From assembly GCF_024713945.1 (NCBI RefSeq), contig NC_134679.1, forward strand, positions 997,001-1,061,000: a stretch of 64,000 nt of DNA, in the 5' to 3' direction. Of the stretch, positions 1 through 15,957 are shown in pieces. The translations under genes and the position numbers were made by a program. Positions within the stretch are counted from its first letter, which is position 1, and every line of letters starts with the position of its first letter. This stretch comes from Dermatophagoides farinae. Its lineage: Eukaryota > Arthropoda > Arachnida > Sarcoptiformes > Pyroglyphidae. The notes under the pieces are model-generated. The model was not told the origin of the DNA. It saw only the letters and a program-made list of their open reading frames with translations, and searched no databases.

Positions 1-32
1 GAAAAGAAAAATCGATTCACTTCGATACTCAC

Positions 33-3000
33 CTTGAAAACATCCTTTTAAACTTTTGGCTTTTGTATTCAATACAGCATTGATACTACGTAATGAACAT
101 GGTGAAAATTTATTATTATTACGTTTATCACCGGATGTAGCTCTTGCAAACATTATATAGTTGCCATTTTCACCGCCCGGTGTACATGCATGATCATCTT
201 CAGGATCGTGCTAGAGGATATAGACAAAAAATCATTATTAATTCTCAATAAATCAATCAATTAATAATTACCGGTGATCCAAAATTATGACCAATCTCAT
301 GAGCCAATGTAACATGCGATACAATGGGAGGCACATGTTTGCCATAATTGAGCAATGTAACGATGCCTGTATTTAAGCTCTTTAGGCTACCACGATAATG
401 CTGATAGATTTGAATAAATGAAATGTAAAAAAATGAATCAATTAGATGACTAAAAAAAAACTTACCCCATTCTTTTCACAAACACCACCGGCATTCTTAA
501 GATCACCGGTCCATGCAAGTCCTAATGTTCCACCTTCAAAATCTCTATAGGTAAACATATAGGCAAGACAGAATGCATCGTAATCTTCTTCAGAAAAAAG
601 CTCGAGAAATTTTTCCACACCATAAGTGGACGGATAACGATATTCAGGATCTTTTAATGCTTCCATTGTATGTACTTTGATACGTTTAATCAAGAATGAA
701 ATATTATCTGGACGACCATCTTGATCAAAATCTATCGAAATCAAATTCGTAAATTAATATCCTGAATAAGCAAACTTGTCCAAAAAAAAACTTACCAGTA
801 TTTTTATAGATATTATTAACCTTTTGTACATGACGTGTCATTGATTCAATACATGCTTCTTCGCTGCCCATTTTTTCATAGAACAAATGATCAGCTTGCA
901 GATATAGCATACAAGTTGTTTTTTTCGGATCCACAACAACATGACGATCATGATGTCGTTGGTCATCGATCCAATGGGTACGTGGATGCACTGCTTTTAT
1001 ACCGTATGGTTCTGATTCCGTATAATGTAATGAATCCATATCACGCCAATAAATACCATGATTACTACTACTACTACTACCACTTTGTTGTTGTTTTTGT
1101 TTCAATTGTCGTGGCTGTTGCTGTTTATCACCACCACCACCATGATGATCATCATCGATTAATCTTGCATTATTATCATTTCTTGCCGTACTGCTACTGG
1201 TAATTGTTTCCAAAATTGTTGTTTCATTATCATCCATTAAACTGGAACTTTTATTATTGCCATTCATTGACATAATATGAGCTTTTGAAATATTTGTAGA
1301 ACGTCGTTGTCTTCGTTTCATTTTTGTTTGATCTACTAAAGCATCATCATGATATGAATCAAAATTATTTTGATGGAATGAAGAAAGCCAATTACCACCA
1401 CCACCAACAGTAGCGGCAGTTGTTGTTGTTTGGAATGGATTAAACAATGGAATATAATGTACAAAGAATGATGCTGTTGTTGATGTTGTTCCATCATTGG
1501 CAAAAAAATTATGATGATCATTATTAGCCATTGTTGCAGCACCGTGTGTTGCATTCAATGGAAAATTTACATCACCACTAATATAGATAACTGAATGAAA
1601 ATCATAATTTCCAAAATTGAGATCAAAATAACGTTCAGCTGGTTCAATATAGAATTCTTCATATTTCGTTTGCAAATGACCATCCAATAGACCATTTTTA
1701 GTAATAATACCAACAAACGTTGAATCTTCATCATCTTCAAGATGACCAATTATAACATTTGTCATATCATATGTGAATCGTTCATTACCAGTGGATTCAA
1801 TCATAATATCTTGAGCAAAAACAGTTTCACTTTGACTTTTTAATAATAATTGAAATTTACGATTATGAGCCGAAAATTCTAAACGAATATGATGATGATG
1901 ATCATCATCATCATCATTGAAATCTTCATCATCAATATCCTTAATGTAATGATGATCGAATGAAGAAGAATGTTCTTGTTGATCATTATCATCGACAATA
2001 AAATCAAAATCATCATCATGTTCATATAATGGTAATGGACAATTATGACGAAAAAAGGCAATAGTCGTAAGATTCATTATTGTATTTGTAACGGTTGTTG
2101 TAGTTAATGATGGTATCATTGTTGATGATATTTTTGTTGCTGTTGTTGATGTAAAATTCATTAAATCACGTTGTATTTGTTGTTGTTGTTGTTGATTACT
2201 AATTGCAATATTATTATTATTATTATTACTAATATCGACACTGGAATTCATTATCACAGGTACCGATGTAGTAGTATTATTTGCAGTTTTAGTTGTAGTT
2301 GGACTGGTTCCAATTGTTCCAACATCATCATCATCACCATTATCATCATGTGCCATATTCATTTTCTTTGTCATACGATCATCATCTTTTTGTTTACGTT
2401 CATTTATATTTCGTTTTAATCTTGTATATTGATGTAATAATCTATGACGATCATAATATAATGGCTCAAAATGTGGTATAAAAGTATTTAATTTTAAACC
2501 TAACAAAATAAAAAATTATTCAAAAGAAAACAAAAATTTGAATACAAAACAAAACAAAACAAAAAAAGAAAAAAATTAATAATTTTTTTGTTTCATTCAA
2601 GATTATTATTCTGGTAATCATTATACTTACCTAAAACATTGTTATTATCACCATCACCACCTGCAGTAGCAGCAGAATTTTTTATAGCTAAAACTGGATT
2701 AAATATTGGAAAATAAGGCGACGATATGATGATCATCATTTGAAAATAAAACAATATGGTCCATGTAATTAATGATGATGTCGATGATGAAAATTTTTTC
2801 CAATGGCCATCATTATCATTGGCCATTGTTTTGACCACTGTTTCATTATTATTGTATTTATGAATTGGTCGATTTTTTCGTCGATGATGATGATGATGAT
2901 GATGAGTATATAACCATGATAATATTGATTTTATTGGCCCCAATAAAAATTTAGCAATTTTTATTATCGATAATCCATAATCGAATGTTTGTTGTTGGAT

Positions 3001-3159
3001 GGCAGTCAAAAGAATTCGAATGATTGTGGCAAATGTGATGGTCGTTGTTGTCGATGTCGATATAGTTTTTGTTGTTGCTGTTGTTGTTGTTGTTGTTGGT
3101 CCATCCAAATCAACATTTTGATTTTGGCTTTGTTTATGTCGCATATTTAAAAAATTCAT
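33..3159 (-). CDS. ADAM10: ADAM10/Kuzbanian-type metalloprotease (partial, 3' end outside window)
   Basis: Membrane-anchored zinc metalloprotease; family members shed Notch and other ectodomains. Exons read 3159-2631, 2499-796, 731-466, 400-272 and 210-33, all with GT/AG borders and matching phases; the last exon ends at a GTGAGT donor, so the disintegrin, Cys-rich and membrane parts lie off the left edge. The zinc site [10 protein letters not shown] runs to the end of exon 4 and its third His (HD) opens exon 5, as in HExxHxxGxxH. The stretch from [18 protein letters not shown] onward matches ADAM10 closely. The prodomain is swollen by Asn, Thr, Asp, His and Gln runs and holds a furin-like KRRQRRS site. 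A hydrophobic segment lies about 130-155 residues from the first ATG; an internal ATG at 2826 would make it a normal signal peptide, so the start is uncertain. Family identity is firm. Confidence 0.9.
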
Positions 3160-5376
3160 TCAATTGAATTTTTGATGAATCAAAATGATGATGATCCCCA
3201 AGATATAATAATGAAAAAATGATGAAAATTTGAATAATAAAAAAAAATCTCAACAACGAAAATTCACCGGGTTAATCATATAAATATCCACATTGTTATT
3301 TTGAAAAGCTGAAAAACTTGAAATTTTCATTGATTTTTTTTTCGTTTGAATGAATACGATACGGACGCTGAATTAAATTTCATTCATATAACTTGTTATG
3401 ATGAATTGGCCATTCGTGCAGTGAAAGACAAGAGAAATGAAATGCTGGAAGAAAATTTTTCCATTTCTTTTTTTTTGTTTTTGGTGTACCGAAAAACGAT
3501 TATTTAATTATTCACTGGAAATGGTCGATTTTTATTGTCGTCGTTCTGTAATGACAAATGAATTCGGTGATTCTGGAATTCATCAGAAACAGAAACAACG
3601 GTTCAAAAACTGGAAACATTCAATTGAACAATGTATTAAGTGCAAAGTCCATGAAATCATTTAGTGCCGAATGGATTCTCTATCTGATCATTCGATTCAT
3701 CAAAAGATGATGGAATTTAATTTTTTTCAAGAAAAAAAAAATCACATTATGATGGACAGTGAAACGACAATGATCATTGGAATAACACGCACAAACAAAC
3801 CACCACCACCAATCGCAACACAAATGAATTGTTTTGTTTTCGTAAATATTCTGTTGATGATTATATCATCATCATCATCATTGGTGGTGAACGATATGCG
3901 ACGAAAATGAATCCGTCATTTCCGTATTCAAAAGAGAATAATTTTCACAGAACACACACACATACGGGCAATTTATAAATTTTTTTTTCAATAAAAAAGT
4001 GAGAATTCTATATTTTTCATCACCAAAATCATTTCTTTTTCATAGTTTGTTGTTGTTGAAAAAAAAATTCGTTTGTCGATTCATTCAATTTCTTAAACAA
4101 CAACAACAACAACAATAACAATAACAAAAAATGAAAGAAAGAATTGGCTGATTAGAATTTTGGTTGGGTTTGTTGTTTTTTTTTCTCGTTCACTTTTTCT
4201 TAGTTGAGTTGGCTCATTGCCTATGGCTGGATTGTGCTAGCTGATTGACTGGCTGGCTGGCTGGCTGTTATTGTCGTCTATTCTAATTCTTGAGAAAAGA
4301 AATAAAAAAAAAATTCGTCATTCTTGCTTGTTTTGCCCCGGATGATGTCGATGTTATTGCTGATATTGGGTGCTATTTTCGAAAGTTTTTTTTTCTCTTT
4401 TTCTTGAACATCATCATCATCATCATCATCAACATTGAGTTGCTGTTGCTTGATTCTTTCTATACAGAATTTAGGGTTGTTCACAAAAAAAAATGAAGAC
4501 GATACGACGACCAACAACATACACACACACACACACACAAACACACAGAATATAGAATCGAGGAAAACTTTCGAAAAAAAGAATTTTACTTTACAGACAA
4601 ATAGGGAAAAAAAACTCAATCATATCACTATATACATGGACATGTTTCCTTTTATTTATGAAGATGATGATGATACTGATAAAATATATTCTTGCAGTAG
4701 TAGTAATAGTAGTAGTAGTGGTAGTGGTTGGTCCGAAATTCTGTAAGTTATTTGGGAAAAAAAATCGATATTTCGGTCATATATGAAAAAACAAACCGAA
4801 TCGTTGAAGAAATGAATAAACGGGTGCGGATTTTTTTTTTCGGGTAAAGATGTTTTTCATATATATATGATGACGGAGAATACAACCAATACAAACAAAC
4901 AAACAAATACTATTCTGCATGAGCATCCATTATATGATATAGAATGTGTACCCTAAATGGATGGAAAGTAAGCAAAAAGGGAAAAGTTTCGGAAAACTCT
5001 TTTTTTTTCTTCATGGCTCTTCTTACCACCAGTATTTTTTGTTGTTGTTGTTGTTGTTGTTGTTGTTGATGATGATGTTACCGACAATTTTTTTTCTGCT
5101 ATATATCATTAGTGATGATGGAAGCCAACAACGGCATTCTATATATAACAAATAAATGCATGAATCACATTGATATGGTTATAAAACGGAAAGAGAAAAT
5201 TTTTACTAATAAACGTAATACCAACATCATTCGGTCATCACATTTTTACGTTTAGTGGACAAAAATTTCCATTACAATGTTGTTGAAGGTTTTGAAATTG
5301 AAAACCGAGCTATTGAAAGGAAACAATCAAAAAAAAAAAAAAAAAAATTAACATTCAGAAGTAGTAGTAGTAGCAA

Positions 5377-5409
<33 letters not shown>

Positions 5410-7779
5410 TGGTTCGATCCAGAATCGATCCAACAAAAAAAAAAATTCTTTTTCATTCTTACACAGAATCTTTTTAGAAATTTGCAGAACAGAATTTTTT
5501 TTTCGCCTTGAACGACAAAAGGCAAAAAAATAAACGGCAGACGATCAAGCAGATTCTATATGCATGGTGATGGTGATGGGGGATTTATAGGAAATTCGAT
5601 TCTGGTTACACAGCAACAACATCAACAACAGAATATAGGAAAAAGAAATGATTTTCTTCTATTTTGCAATCTAACGCTATGACGCTATTTATATGATGAC
5701 GATATTCACCCAGTGTTTTTGTGTGTGTGTGTGTGTGTGTGTTCCAAATTCAGCCTTGACTAAGACAGTATAACCTTCACTATAGATAGCAAAAAAAAAA
5801 AAACGTTCCCAAACCAGAACAAGAATGAATGAAAGAATTTAAAAAAAAAACGAAAGAGTAGGTCTGTAGTGTGTGTGTTATTACAAATGCTGTTGTTGTT
5901 GTTTCATTTTGATCCATAAAGAATCCAAAAACACATACACACACACACACACAAACATTTTGCATTGGGAGGAAAATTTTTTTTGGCTGGCAAATTTCCG
6001 TATTTGACATGTATAAATGAAAAAAAAAATGTAGACAGATAGATTCAGGATATATAGAAAAAATTATTCTCATCATTCTCTTATGGATTCAAAATACAGA
6101 ATTCAACAACAAACATACATATATATAGGAAATGAAAATGTTCCATTTCTCTCAACATACACACACCAATATGCATGTATAATGCGAATAAATGTCTTAC
6201 ATAACACAAGTACACAAACACACAGCCATACAGAATTTCTTTTTAGTAATTTTCTTTCAAGTGAAGAAAAAAAAAGTTCATCATCATCATCATCATGGCC
6301 AAAATATAGATTAATTAATGTCTTTCATTCTTGGATGATGATGGTGTTTTTTTTTGTTGGTTTGTTTTTGGATGAAAGTTCAATTCAAAGAATCAAGATG
6401 ATGATGAAGAATTGCTCTTTGATGCGTGTGTGCTTTCAACAAACAACAACACTTCTTTAGATCAAAAACGCTTCTTTTCACACACACACAAATAAACTTT
6501 ACCATAAGACCAAGTTTATATTCATTTTCAGTTGTAGTAAATATTTTGATGATGATGACGATGATGATGATGATGACCATGGGTGTATTAGTTTTTGCGT
6601 GTGCTATAGCATAAAGTGTCAAGTTTTTTTTTTATACTGTCTTCTGTCTTGAAGACAGTATACACAGATGTGACATTTTTTTTGTTTGTTTGTTTTTGTT
6701 TCAAGATTTGAGATTTTTTTTCTGCTTTTGCTAAAAACAACAAGAAAAAAATTCTCAGGAATTTTTTTTTTGCCAAAAAATTTTTCCTAGAATATATCTC
6801 TAGATCATCATCTGGATATATATTAACATAAAATTCGAATCTTTTGTTGTTTGATGGCAACCATTTGATGATTGATTCTCGTTATTCATTCTCATTCATT
6901 CATTCGTTTTGCCATTAATTGATTGAATGATTAATTGAATTTTGATTCGATCGCGATAGTGATTGATTCATTGAAAGTATATATATTGATTTTATTTTCT
7001 GATCATGTGATTGGAATTTTGATTATCATCATCATCATCATCATCATCATTGAATTCTGTTTGAGGAAAATTATTCACAAATATTATACATACACCGGCG
7101 CACATTATTTGAATTGAAAGTTCATTTTCAGACGAGGAAATTCATTCATTCATTCATTCATTTTTTTTGCCATTGTATAAACACCAGCCAAATAAATCGA
7201 CAATTCTTGTATATTACCGATTTTATTATGATTTTTTTTTCGTTGTAAAAATCATCATCATCATCATCAGTCATCCATTCTATTGTGTGTGTGTTCAATA
7301 TGGAAAAAAAGTGAATTCTTTTCAAACATGAAAAATAATCAGAAGAAAAAAAAAGTTCAATCAATTCATTCAAAGGAAAATAACTACACACACACACACA
7401 CAGAGAGAATATTTTGAAAGTTTTTCTTTTCTCTATTACAATTTTCGTAATCGATTTTTTTTCTCTGTTTCAGAAGAAAAAATTCCATGTTTCTGGTGGT
7501 AATCGTATAGTTTACCGGGTGTTTTAACCACTTTTCTATTACCATCATCATCATCATCAACATCATCATCGGGTGATTGATGAACATTTAATCATTCACA
7601 CTCAACATATTGTCCAGTTGAGTTGTGAAAACATTTTACACGAAACAAACAAAATGAATCATTTTAATTTCATTTTATTTTTTTCATTTAAATTCTCTTT
7701 CCATTCTCATTGGCAAAAGAAGTAGATATGTTTATTATTATTTATTCATTCATTGAGATTCAGTTTTATAAAAAAAAAA
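3160..7779. other. Intergenic, low complexity (4.6 kb)
   Basis: I see no supportable gene. The stretch is filled with poly-A/T runs, (CA)n/(GT)n tracts (for example near 4520, 5720 and 5940), AGT/GAT/CAT trinucleotide runs and ATTC repeats near 7140. Open frames here (such as 3437-3664 and 3671-3910) lack homology, splice context and normal composition. The part next to 3160 probably holds the ADAM10 promoter and 5' UTR. Confidence 0.6.
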
Positions 7780-9003
<1,224 letters not shown>

Positions 9004-10273
9004 TGTTTTATACGATTAATTGTATGATGATGATCGATTTCAAGTATTTCAAGCAAGAGAGAGAGAGAGAGAGAAAAAAAACAAACTGGAAAGAAAAAAA
9101 AATGAAGAGAAAAAAAAATTTAGAAATTCAGCATAGAAACAAACAGCAGCAGCAGCAGCAGCAGTAATGCTCATATATTTTTTCTTCATCAATATATTGG
9201 CCTAATTTTTTTTTCAACAAAATAAAAAACAAATGATCACGGAACAGACATACATGTTGTGTTGATAAAAAAAAATATCGATATATATCGTAATGATGAT
9301 CATCATTTTGGTTTTTACACTGGCTACCACCACCACCACCACAACAACAACAACAACAACAACAACACACATATTAATTGCAATCAATCAGCAATCAAAT
9401 AAATCATCATTTCATCAATCAATCTGTTGATTGCATGAAAATGAAAAAAAAAATCATTTCATGTCACACAATGATAATAATGAAAATCAATTGATTGATT
9501 ATCGATGATGGTAGCTTTCCATTTGATTCAAATCAATTCAAAATCAATGATAATTATAATCCAATGGTAAAGATGTGATTTTTTTTTTTTTGATTCCAGA
9601 AAACAAAACAGAAAAAAATAATTCGATTTGGTTTTTTTTTCACTATAAATTTTACACATACCTTATTTATGATTAACTTGGAAAATTAACCTGGCTGAAA
9701 TAACAAATTTCATCATCATCATCATCATCATCGAGGCAAATAAAAAATCTTGAATTTCAAAAAAACAAAAAATAAAAGGATTCACGTCTGAAATGAAAAT
9801 GTTGATTTGACTCTTGGGAATCAATGTTGTTTGTTATTATCATTCAAGATTCTTTCCTGGAAATGAAATTTTGTTGTGCTTGTTTTTTTTCAATTCAATT
9901 CAATGAAATGCAAAACAATCAAAAATTTCCCTCTCTTGTTTTCGTTTTTGTGTTTTGAACTATTTTAGTTTGTTTGTTTGTTTGTTTGTTTTTTTGTCTC
10001 TTTTCTCTCTTCACATATACAATGAAGAAAATATTTCTCCAGAAATTTTCTTCTCTAATTCGAATATTTCGATCTCTCTTCTCTGGAGACTATTATAGTA
10101 ATCTATAGACTAAAATGAAAAAGGGATTCATAACAACAACAACAACAACAACAATATCCGGTTGCTGTTTTCCATTATCGTGATTCCCAAATGGAATATA
10201 TATACATTTCGAAATATTAGATATGCAAAGGTTTTATGGGCATGATTTAATTTAATTTTTTTTTTCATTATTA
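9004..10273. other. Intergenic, low complexity
   Basis: Contains a (GA)n tract near 9056, a GCA run near 9147, CAACAA runs near 9340 and 10135, a CATCAT run near 9715 and a (GTTT)n tract near 9970. No gene seen. It should hold the ASPDH promoter (upstream of 9003) and the 3' UTR of the peroxidase that ends at 10274. Confidence 0.6.
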
Positions 10274-13200
10274 TTATTCATAATTTTGACGAATAACAGT
10301 ATTGAATGGATATGGTATGTTTCGATGATAATCATGGAAATCATAAGGACGATATGAATGATGATGATAAATTCGTTTAACATTTGGCACAACAACAAAA
10401 ACATTATGATCATCATTATCATTAGATCGTAATTGTCCATTCAAACGATTACGATGATTTTGATTTTTCCATCCATTTTGTTTTTGTTGTTTTGGTCGTC
10501 GTCGTACATTGTAGTCACGGTTATTTCCATTATCTGGTCTAGAATTACTACCGCCATTATTATCAGTATTTGGTTTAACTGTTTTCCATGGTGATAGATC
10601 CATTTGTGGAATCAATGAACAATCCAATTCCGGATTTCTAAAATGAACGAATTCAAAAAAAAACCAAGAATCATTAATGATCATCGTTTGAGGGCAAATT
10701 AAGATTTAAATCAATGATGATTCTCATTAATAATATTGTATGATTAAACCATCACAATTTGGACATCTGTGAGTGAGTAAAAAAAAAAAACAAAAAAAAA
10801 AAACAAAAACTCAACTGTTTTGATATAGTGACCATCGCTAATGGTTGTACACGATTTATATGATTCGAATTATGGCAAATAATTCCGGCTAATGTTACTT
10901 TACGTAATTCAGTTAGTTGTTCTGGAATGTGTGTGTGTGTGTGGAAATAGAAAAAGATAAATGAATAAAAAAAACATGAGAATAATAATGGAACAAAAAC
11001 TTACCATCATTAAATGAATGTTTCATTTGTCCATTCTCATACCAAAATCGATCACCGTCTTATGATTTTTGATCCAATAACCAAAGAAAACAAAAAACAA
11101 AAAAAAATCCATTGAATTTCAGCCCAATGATATAAAAAAAAGATAGAGAGAAAAAAAATATTAGAATGATGTGAACCAAACAAAAAAAAAGACAAAATAT
11201 CGATAAAGAAAGATGACAAAAGAATTGTCGAAATAAAAAACGAAGAAAATTGAGCTAATGATGTAAGAAAAAGTAGTTCTCAGACACACACACACACTCC
11301 AATATCATTGCTCATCATCATTCCAATCATATTTTGCTGTCGTTGTTTGACTATTACGGAGATTTATCGATTTTTTTTTTTGCTTCAAGAATGTGGCCAA
11401 AAAAACAGTTCATCAATTCATTGAAAAAACATTTGGAATAATTTTACGCATATTTGGCCATAGACAATTGTTTGCGAGTGTGAGTATGTGTCGATAATGA
11501 TGATTGTTGTTGTTGTCATTGTTTTTTCATATATATCACTTACATTTAAGCCGACGAAATTGTTCACCAACAATACAGCTAAATGTTGGTCCAAGTATAC
11601 CTTCTTGTAATGGTTTTTCAAGATTTCCAGCTACCCAGAAATCGATATCATCCACGTGACTAAACAAAAAAAAAAAAAAACACAATGAATCAATAACATT
11701 GACATTTTATCAAATAAAAGTTGAATAAAAACATACGAATAAACTCGAGATAAATGTTCCCAATCATCATCATCACTAAGAATAGATTTTAATTGACGAA
11801 AATTTTTTACTGGTTGCAGGCCACAAAGTCGACGTATTTGATTATAAGTAGGCATACCATGATCACGACCACGTTGAATATCTATAGAAACGAGATCCAT
11901 ACCAACACGTTGATTATCATCATCTCTCGTTTCTTGTTGTTGTGCAAATAATAAATTTTTAATCTAATGTATGAAAAATATCAATGTTCATTAATAATTG
12001 ATAACTAATTAACATTGGACTTACATCTTCAGTAAAAGCACAATCAAAACGTTCAGTTGGACGTTTCACAATACCACGTATTGCTTGATCCGATGCATCA
12101 CGTGGATAAAGAAATGTTGGATTATTAAATATTCGATTCATTTCAAAACGTCGTACAGGGTTATTCCTGCCAGTAATCATATGATAATATTTTTGTACCA
12201 ATGTATGCCAACGATATGCAGCAGTACCAAATTCATTTAAAATGGATGGATTAAGATTTGGATCATATTCTAAAGAATGACCATTTGGTTGTAATGACAG
12301 CCCATAATGACGTATTACATTACGACCTAATGCATCAGGTAAAAATTCATTATACGTTATATGTTGAATTTCGGCCGAAACGATTTTTCGTGCTTCTTGA
12401 TAGATGATTTCATCATCCCAATATGGATTCAATTTGGCCAATAATTTCGCTAAACGATTATGTTCTCTATATTACATCGATGAAAAAAAGATCAATTTAA
12501 AAAGCAAAAATGAAAAACAAAATTTACCTTAGAAACATCAATTGTAATAATGTGATACCAAATTGTTGATTGACACGTACATCACCAGCAAATACACAAC
12601 GATTATTACCATGTCTTTTACGTACAGCACATGCTAAAGAATTGTTCATCGTATCAAATGGTAACCATTCATTACCATTGATTTGTTCGGTTTTTAAAAG
12701 ACCATCACGAAATGATCGTACCAAACGTGAACGATTTAAATCATTTCCATAAACCATTGATGCATCAAGAAATGAAGTGACCACGTTTGTTTGTTCACGA
12801 TATCCTATCAAAAATGATGAATAGAAAAAAAATCATAATTGAAATTTGTAATAAATTTTCAGCTATTTATAATTGAAACAAACCAAGATTGCAAGAATTT
12901 TTCGGACCAACAGCACTACGAACAAAATTACTACAGTGACGATCAAAACGGCTATAGAATGGATCTTCTTCTGGTAGAAATATCGGGCGACAAGCTGGAT
13001 GCATCAATGGACCTTGTGCATTTGTACGATTACAGCATAGTAAACCTTGTCCATTCGAAGCTATTCAAGAGTAAAGAAAAAAAAAGAAAATTAAATTTCC
13101 TATGATGATATAATTGAATTCGAGAAAAAGCTGGACATTTTGGTCCATCTCTCATTTCATTCTATCAAAAAAAAAAAAGAAAGAAAGAAATAGGACACGG

Positions 13201-15117
13201 TGAAAAATGCAAATAGAATCGTTTCGAATTCAATTTGTTTATACAATCATCATTACCATAGAGCGAAAAAAAAAATTCAAACTATCTATCTATCTAGTTT
13301 GGCAAAAAGAGAAACCATATTAAAATTATGGTTATTTTTTTGGAACTATGAAAATGGATCATTTTCATCATCATCGTCATTGTCATAAAACTTATGGAAC
13401 ATTGAACCTAAAAGTAAAAACGGTTTTTCATCTTCATGGCTCAATATTCGACACAATAGAATCATGTTACATTTAATATGATTTTTTTGTTGAATTCAAA
13501 AAAAAAAAAATTTGAATCGAAGACACATTTCTCTTTCTATTGTGTTTAATGTTGCATGTTTTCTCTCTGATTTATGATGGAAAATTATTCAAATTGAATG
13601 CTTGAATACACACACACACAGAGAGAGACGTGTATTTTAGATAGAAAAATTTGATTGAACAAAAAAGAGAGAAAAACTTACCACGAGTTGAAGCAGCAAG
13701 TGAAATATCATGATCTACAAATTGTCCCCATTGCATAAACATTACGTTCCAACGATTCGAAAAATCAGCATCATCTTCGTCGGATTTTTCAAAAATCTTT
13801 CAATTAAAAAAAATTATGAAAAAAATTACAATTGAAATTGAAGACAACAACATACTTCGAGTGAAATAATACGTGGTGGTGGTAATGGCTGACCATTCAC
13901 TGAAACTCTAAATTCACTAATACCATCACTATATTCTGGTGGTAATAGCCGATTAAATTGTGTCATTGATTGTCCCCATGATGGATTACGGAGATTATTA
14001 CAACTACCATCGATAGTTCGATATGGATAATTTGGATCACATTCAGGTTTTTGCAGACAATATTGTTCATATGGTGTACCACGCATCGATATCAATGATA
14101 ATCCATCACGCAATTGTTTAGGAGAAAGATTTAGATTTTCACCTAATGCACGGGTAAGTTGCAATGCACGAAATCCCCATAGATTTGATAGCTGTTGATT
14201 TTGATCAGCTGGACCAAACATCATTTGTAGAAAGGATGCCGGTGTGAATGCTACCTGTACTTGACCTAATTCACCAGTGAAAACTTCTTCCAACACTAAA
14301 TATCTGGCTACATCAGCATCAGCTTGTTTGATTGCCTGTAGAAATTGATCACGAGATATTCGAATCGGTTCTTCGTTCGTTTTTCTTGGCTCCTTTAATC
14401 GATACGGTATTTCTAATGGCGAATAAACATTTTTATGATTAAATTATAATTTAAATAAATAAAAATGGATCCGACATACTATCACGAGAATTTGTTGTAT
14501 AATCAACATCTAATGAACAACAAACACCTCCAACATTTTTTCCATTTACAGATGTTTGACAAGATTCTTTTGATGAATAACGAACATCACCATATTGATA
14601 ATGACATAATCCACGTGGCCGACAAACACTAGGAATTCCATAACGTATTCGACAATATCTGTATTCTGTTTGTGTGGAATAATCTTTTTTTTTCAAAAAT
14701 TTTTTCGAACAAATAAAACTTACCTCTATTATTATTACGATTATTACGTTCATCACTATCGAAAACATTACGATCATTGTTTCTATTGTTGTTGTTTTTG
14801 TTGTTGTTGTTACCATTGCGATTGTTTTTACCACCACTGAATTTGTTACCACCACCACCACCACCACCACCATGACGATAATCATTTTCAACAAATTGAT
14901 TGAAATTTGAACGAGAATTCATTCGATCATCATTAATGAAAAAATCACGTTTTTCAATCGTTTTTATTTCATCTTCTTCAATAATCAAATGATGTTCGGG
15001 TAATGATATTGAATATGGTACATTTGGATCATCAAAGCCATCATCGAAATCATGAGCATAGACATGATAATGATGAAAAATTGTCATCAAAAACAAGAAT
15101 CGAATAATAATCATCAT
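10274..15117 (-). CDS. Secreted animal heme peroxidase with N-terminal clip-like module (peroxidase A)
   Basis: Extracellular heme peroxidase of the peroxinectin/chorion peroxidase group. Twelve exons join in frame: 15117-14724, 14665-14480, 14412-13856, 13796-13682, 13060-12884, 12804-12528, 12466-12025, 11963-11737, 11659-11544, 11058-11005, 10921-10816, 10637-10274, giving about 1004 residues. A signal peptide ([14 protein letters not shown]) is followed by Gly/Asn-rich sequence and a six-Cys clip-like module ending GGVCCS. Peroxidase landmarks: [24 protein letters not shown] (distal His), [17 protein letters not shown] (proximal His), [28 protein letters not shown] and the C-terminal [10 protein letters not shown]. 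The tail after it is Asn/Arg/Lys-rich. In-frame ATGs up to about 15162 are alternative starts. It shares module order and exon logic with the peroxidase at 42314-45678, so they look like paralogs. Confidence 0.88.
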
Positions 15118-15957
15118 TAATAATTTGAAATTTTTTCTATTTTGTTTTAAAACCATCATCATTCTCAATGTGTATGTGTTTATCAAACAAAAACAATCGA
15201 ACAAGAGACTAAAAATTCATCATGATCATTGATTTTTGTTTTGGAAATTTTTTTTTCTACTATAAATATTGTATAAGCCGATTACGAAGAAACAAAAAAA
15301 AAAAAAAAAAATTCAACATAATAACGACCGACAAAATAGAAAATTTTTTTTTCTGCATAAGACGACAATTAGATGATTAATGTGAATTTTATGGATGAAA
15401 ATCCAGACAAAAATTGCAATTGTTAATGGTAATAATCTCGAACCACATAATGATTATTGATAATTAGTTGATGATGATGAGGATGTCACTCATCATATGC
15501 ACACATTATCAAGGCTAAACGCATTATTGAATTGCAGTTACCGTATGTTTGTGTGTGCGTGATATATTGGCATTTTTTTATTTTTACAGGAAATCTATTT
15601 TGTTTTCATTTCTCATTTGATGATTGTATGTCATCCAGTTTTTTTTCCAGGATGTAACCAAATATAGCCTCATTAGTAGATAATCGGTCAAATCATTAGT
15701 TTCCGTTGTGAACTTTGATCCATTTGAAAACACAAATGACCATTTCTCATTCATTAGTTATTGGTTTTTCCAAAAAAAAAATTTTTTTTTTATTCAAATT
15801 AATTTTTTCTAAATTTAATTTTTTTTCTTTCATCCTCCTCCTCTCCTCTTAATGGAAGAAATAAAAGAAAAACATAATCAAAACAATGAGAAGGAAAATG
15901 AAAATGATTGATTCACTTTTTCTTCTTCTTCTTCTTTTCTTACTCTCTTTTTTTCTC

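Noticed and set aside
835..2481. Plus-strand and alternate-frame ORFs across ADAM10 exon 2
   Set aside because: Shadows of trinucleotide repeats on the opposite strand of a real coding exon.
3437..3910. Two adjacent plus-strand open frames upstream of ADAM10
   Set aside because: No homology, no splice context, and composition consistent with chance frames in spacer DNA; possibly 5' UTR of ADAM10 on the other strand.
9128..9370. Cys/Gly-rich frame upstream of ASPDH
   Set aside because: Built from GCA, CCA and CAA repeats on the other strand.
10725..10766. Possible extra peroxidase A exon reading CPNCDGLI
   Set aside because: Neither possible donor gives the phase needed for the final exon, whereas skipping it joins ISKQ directly to [11 protein letters not shown] in frame.
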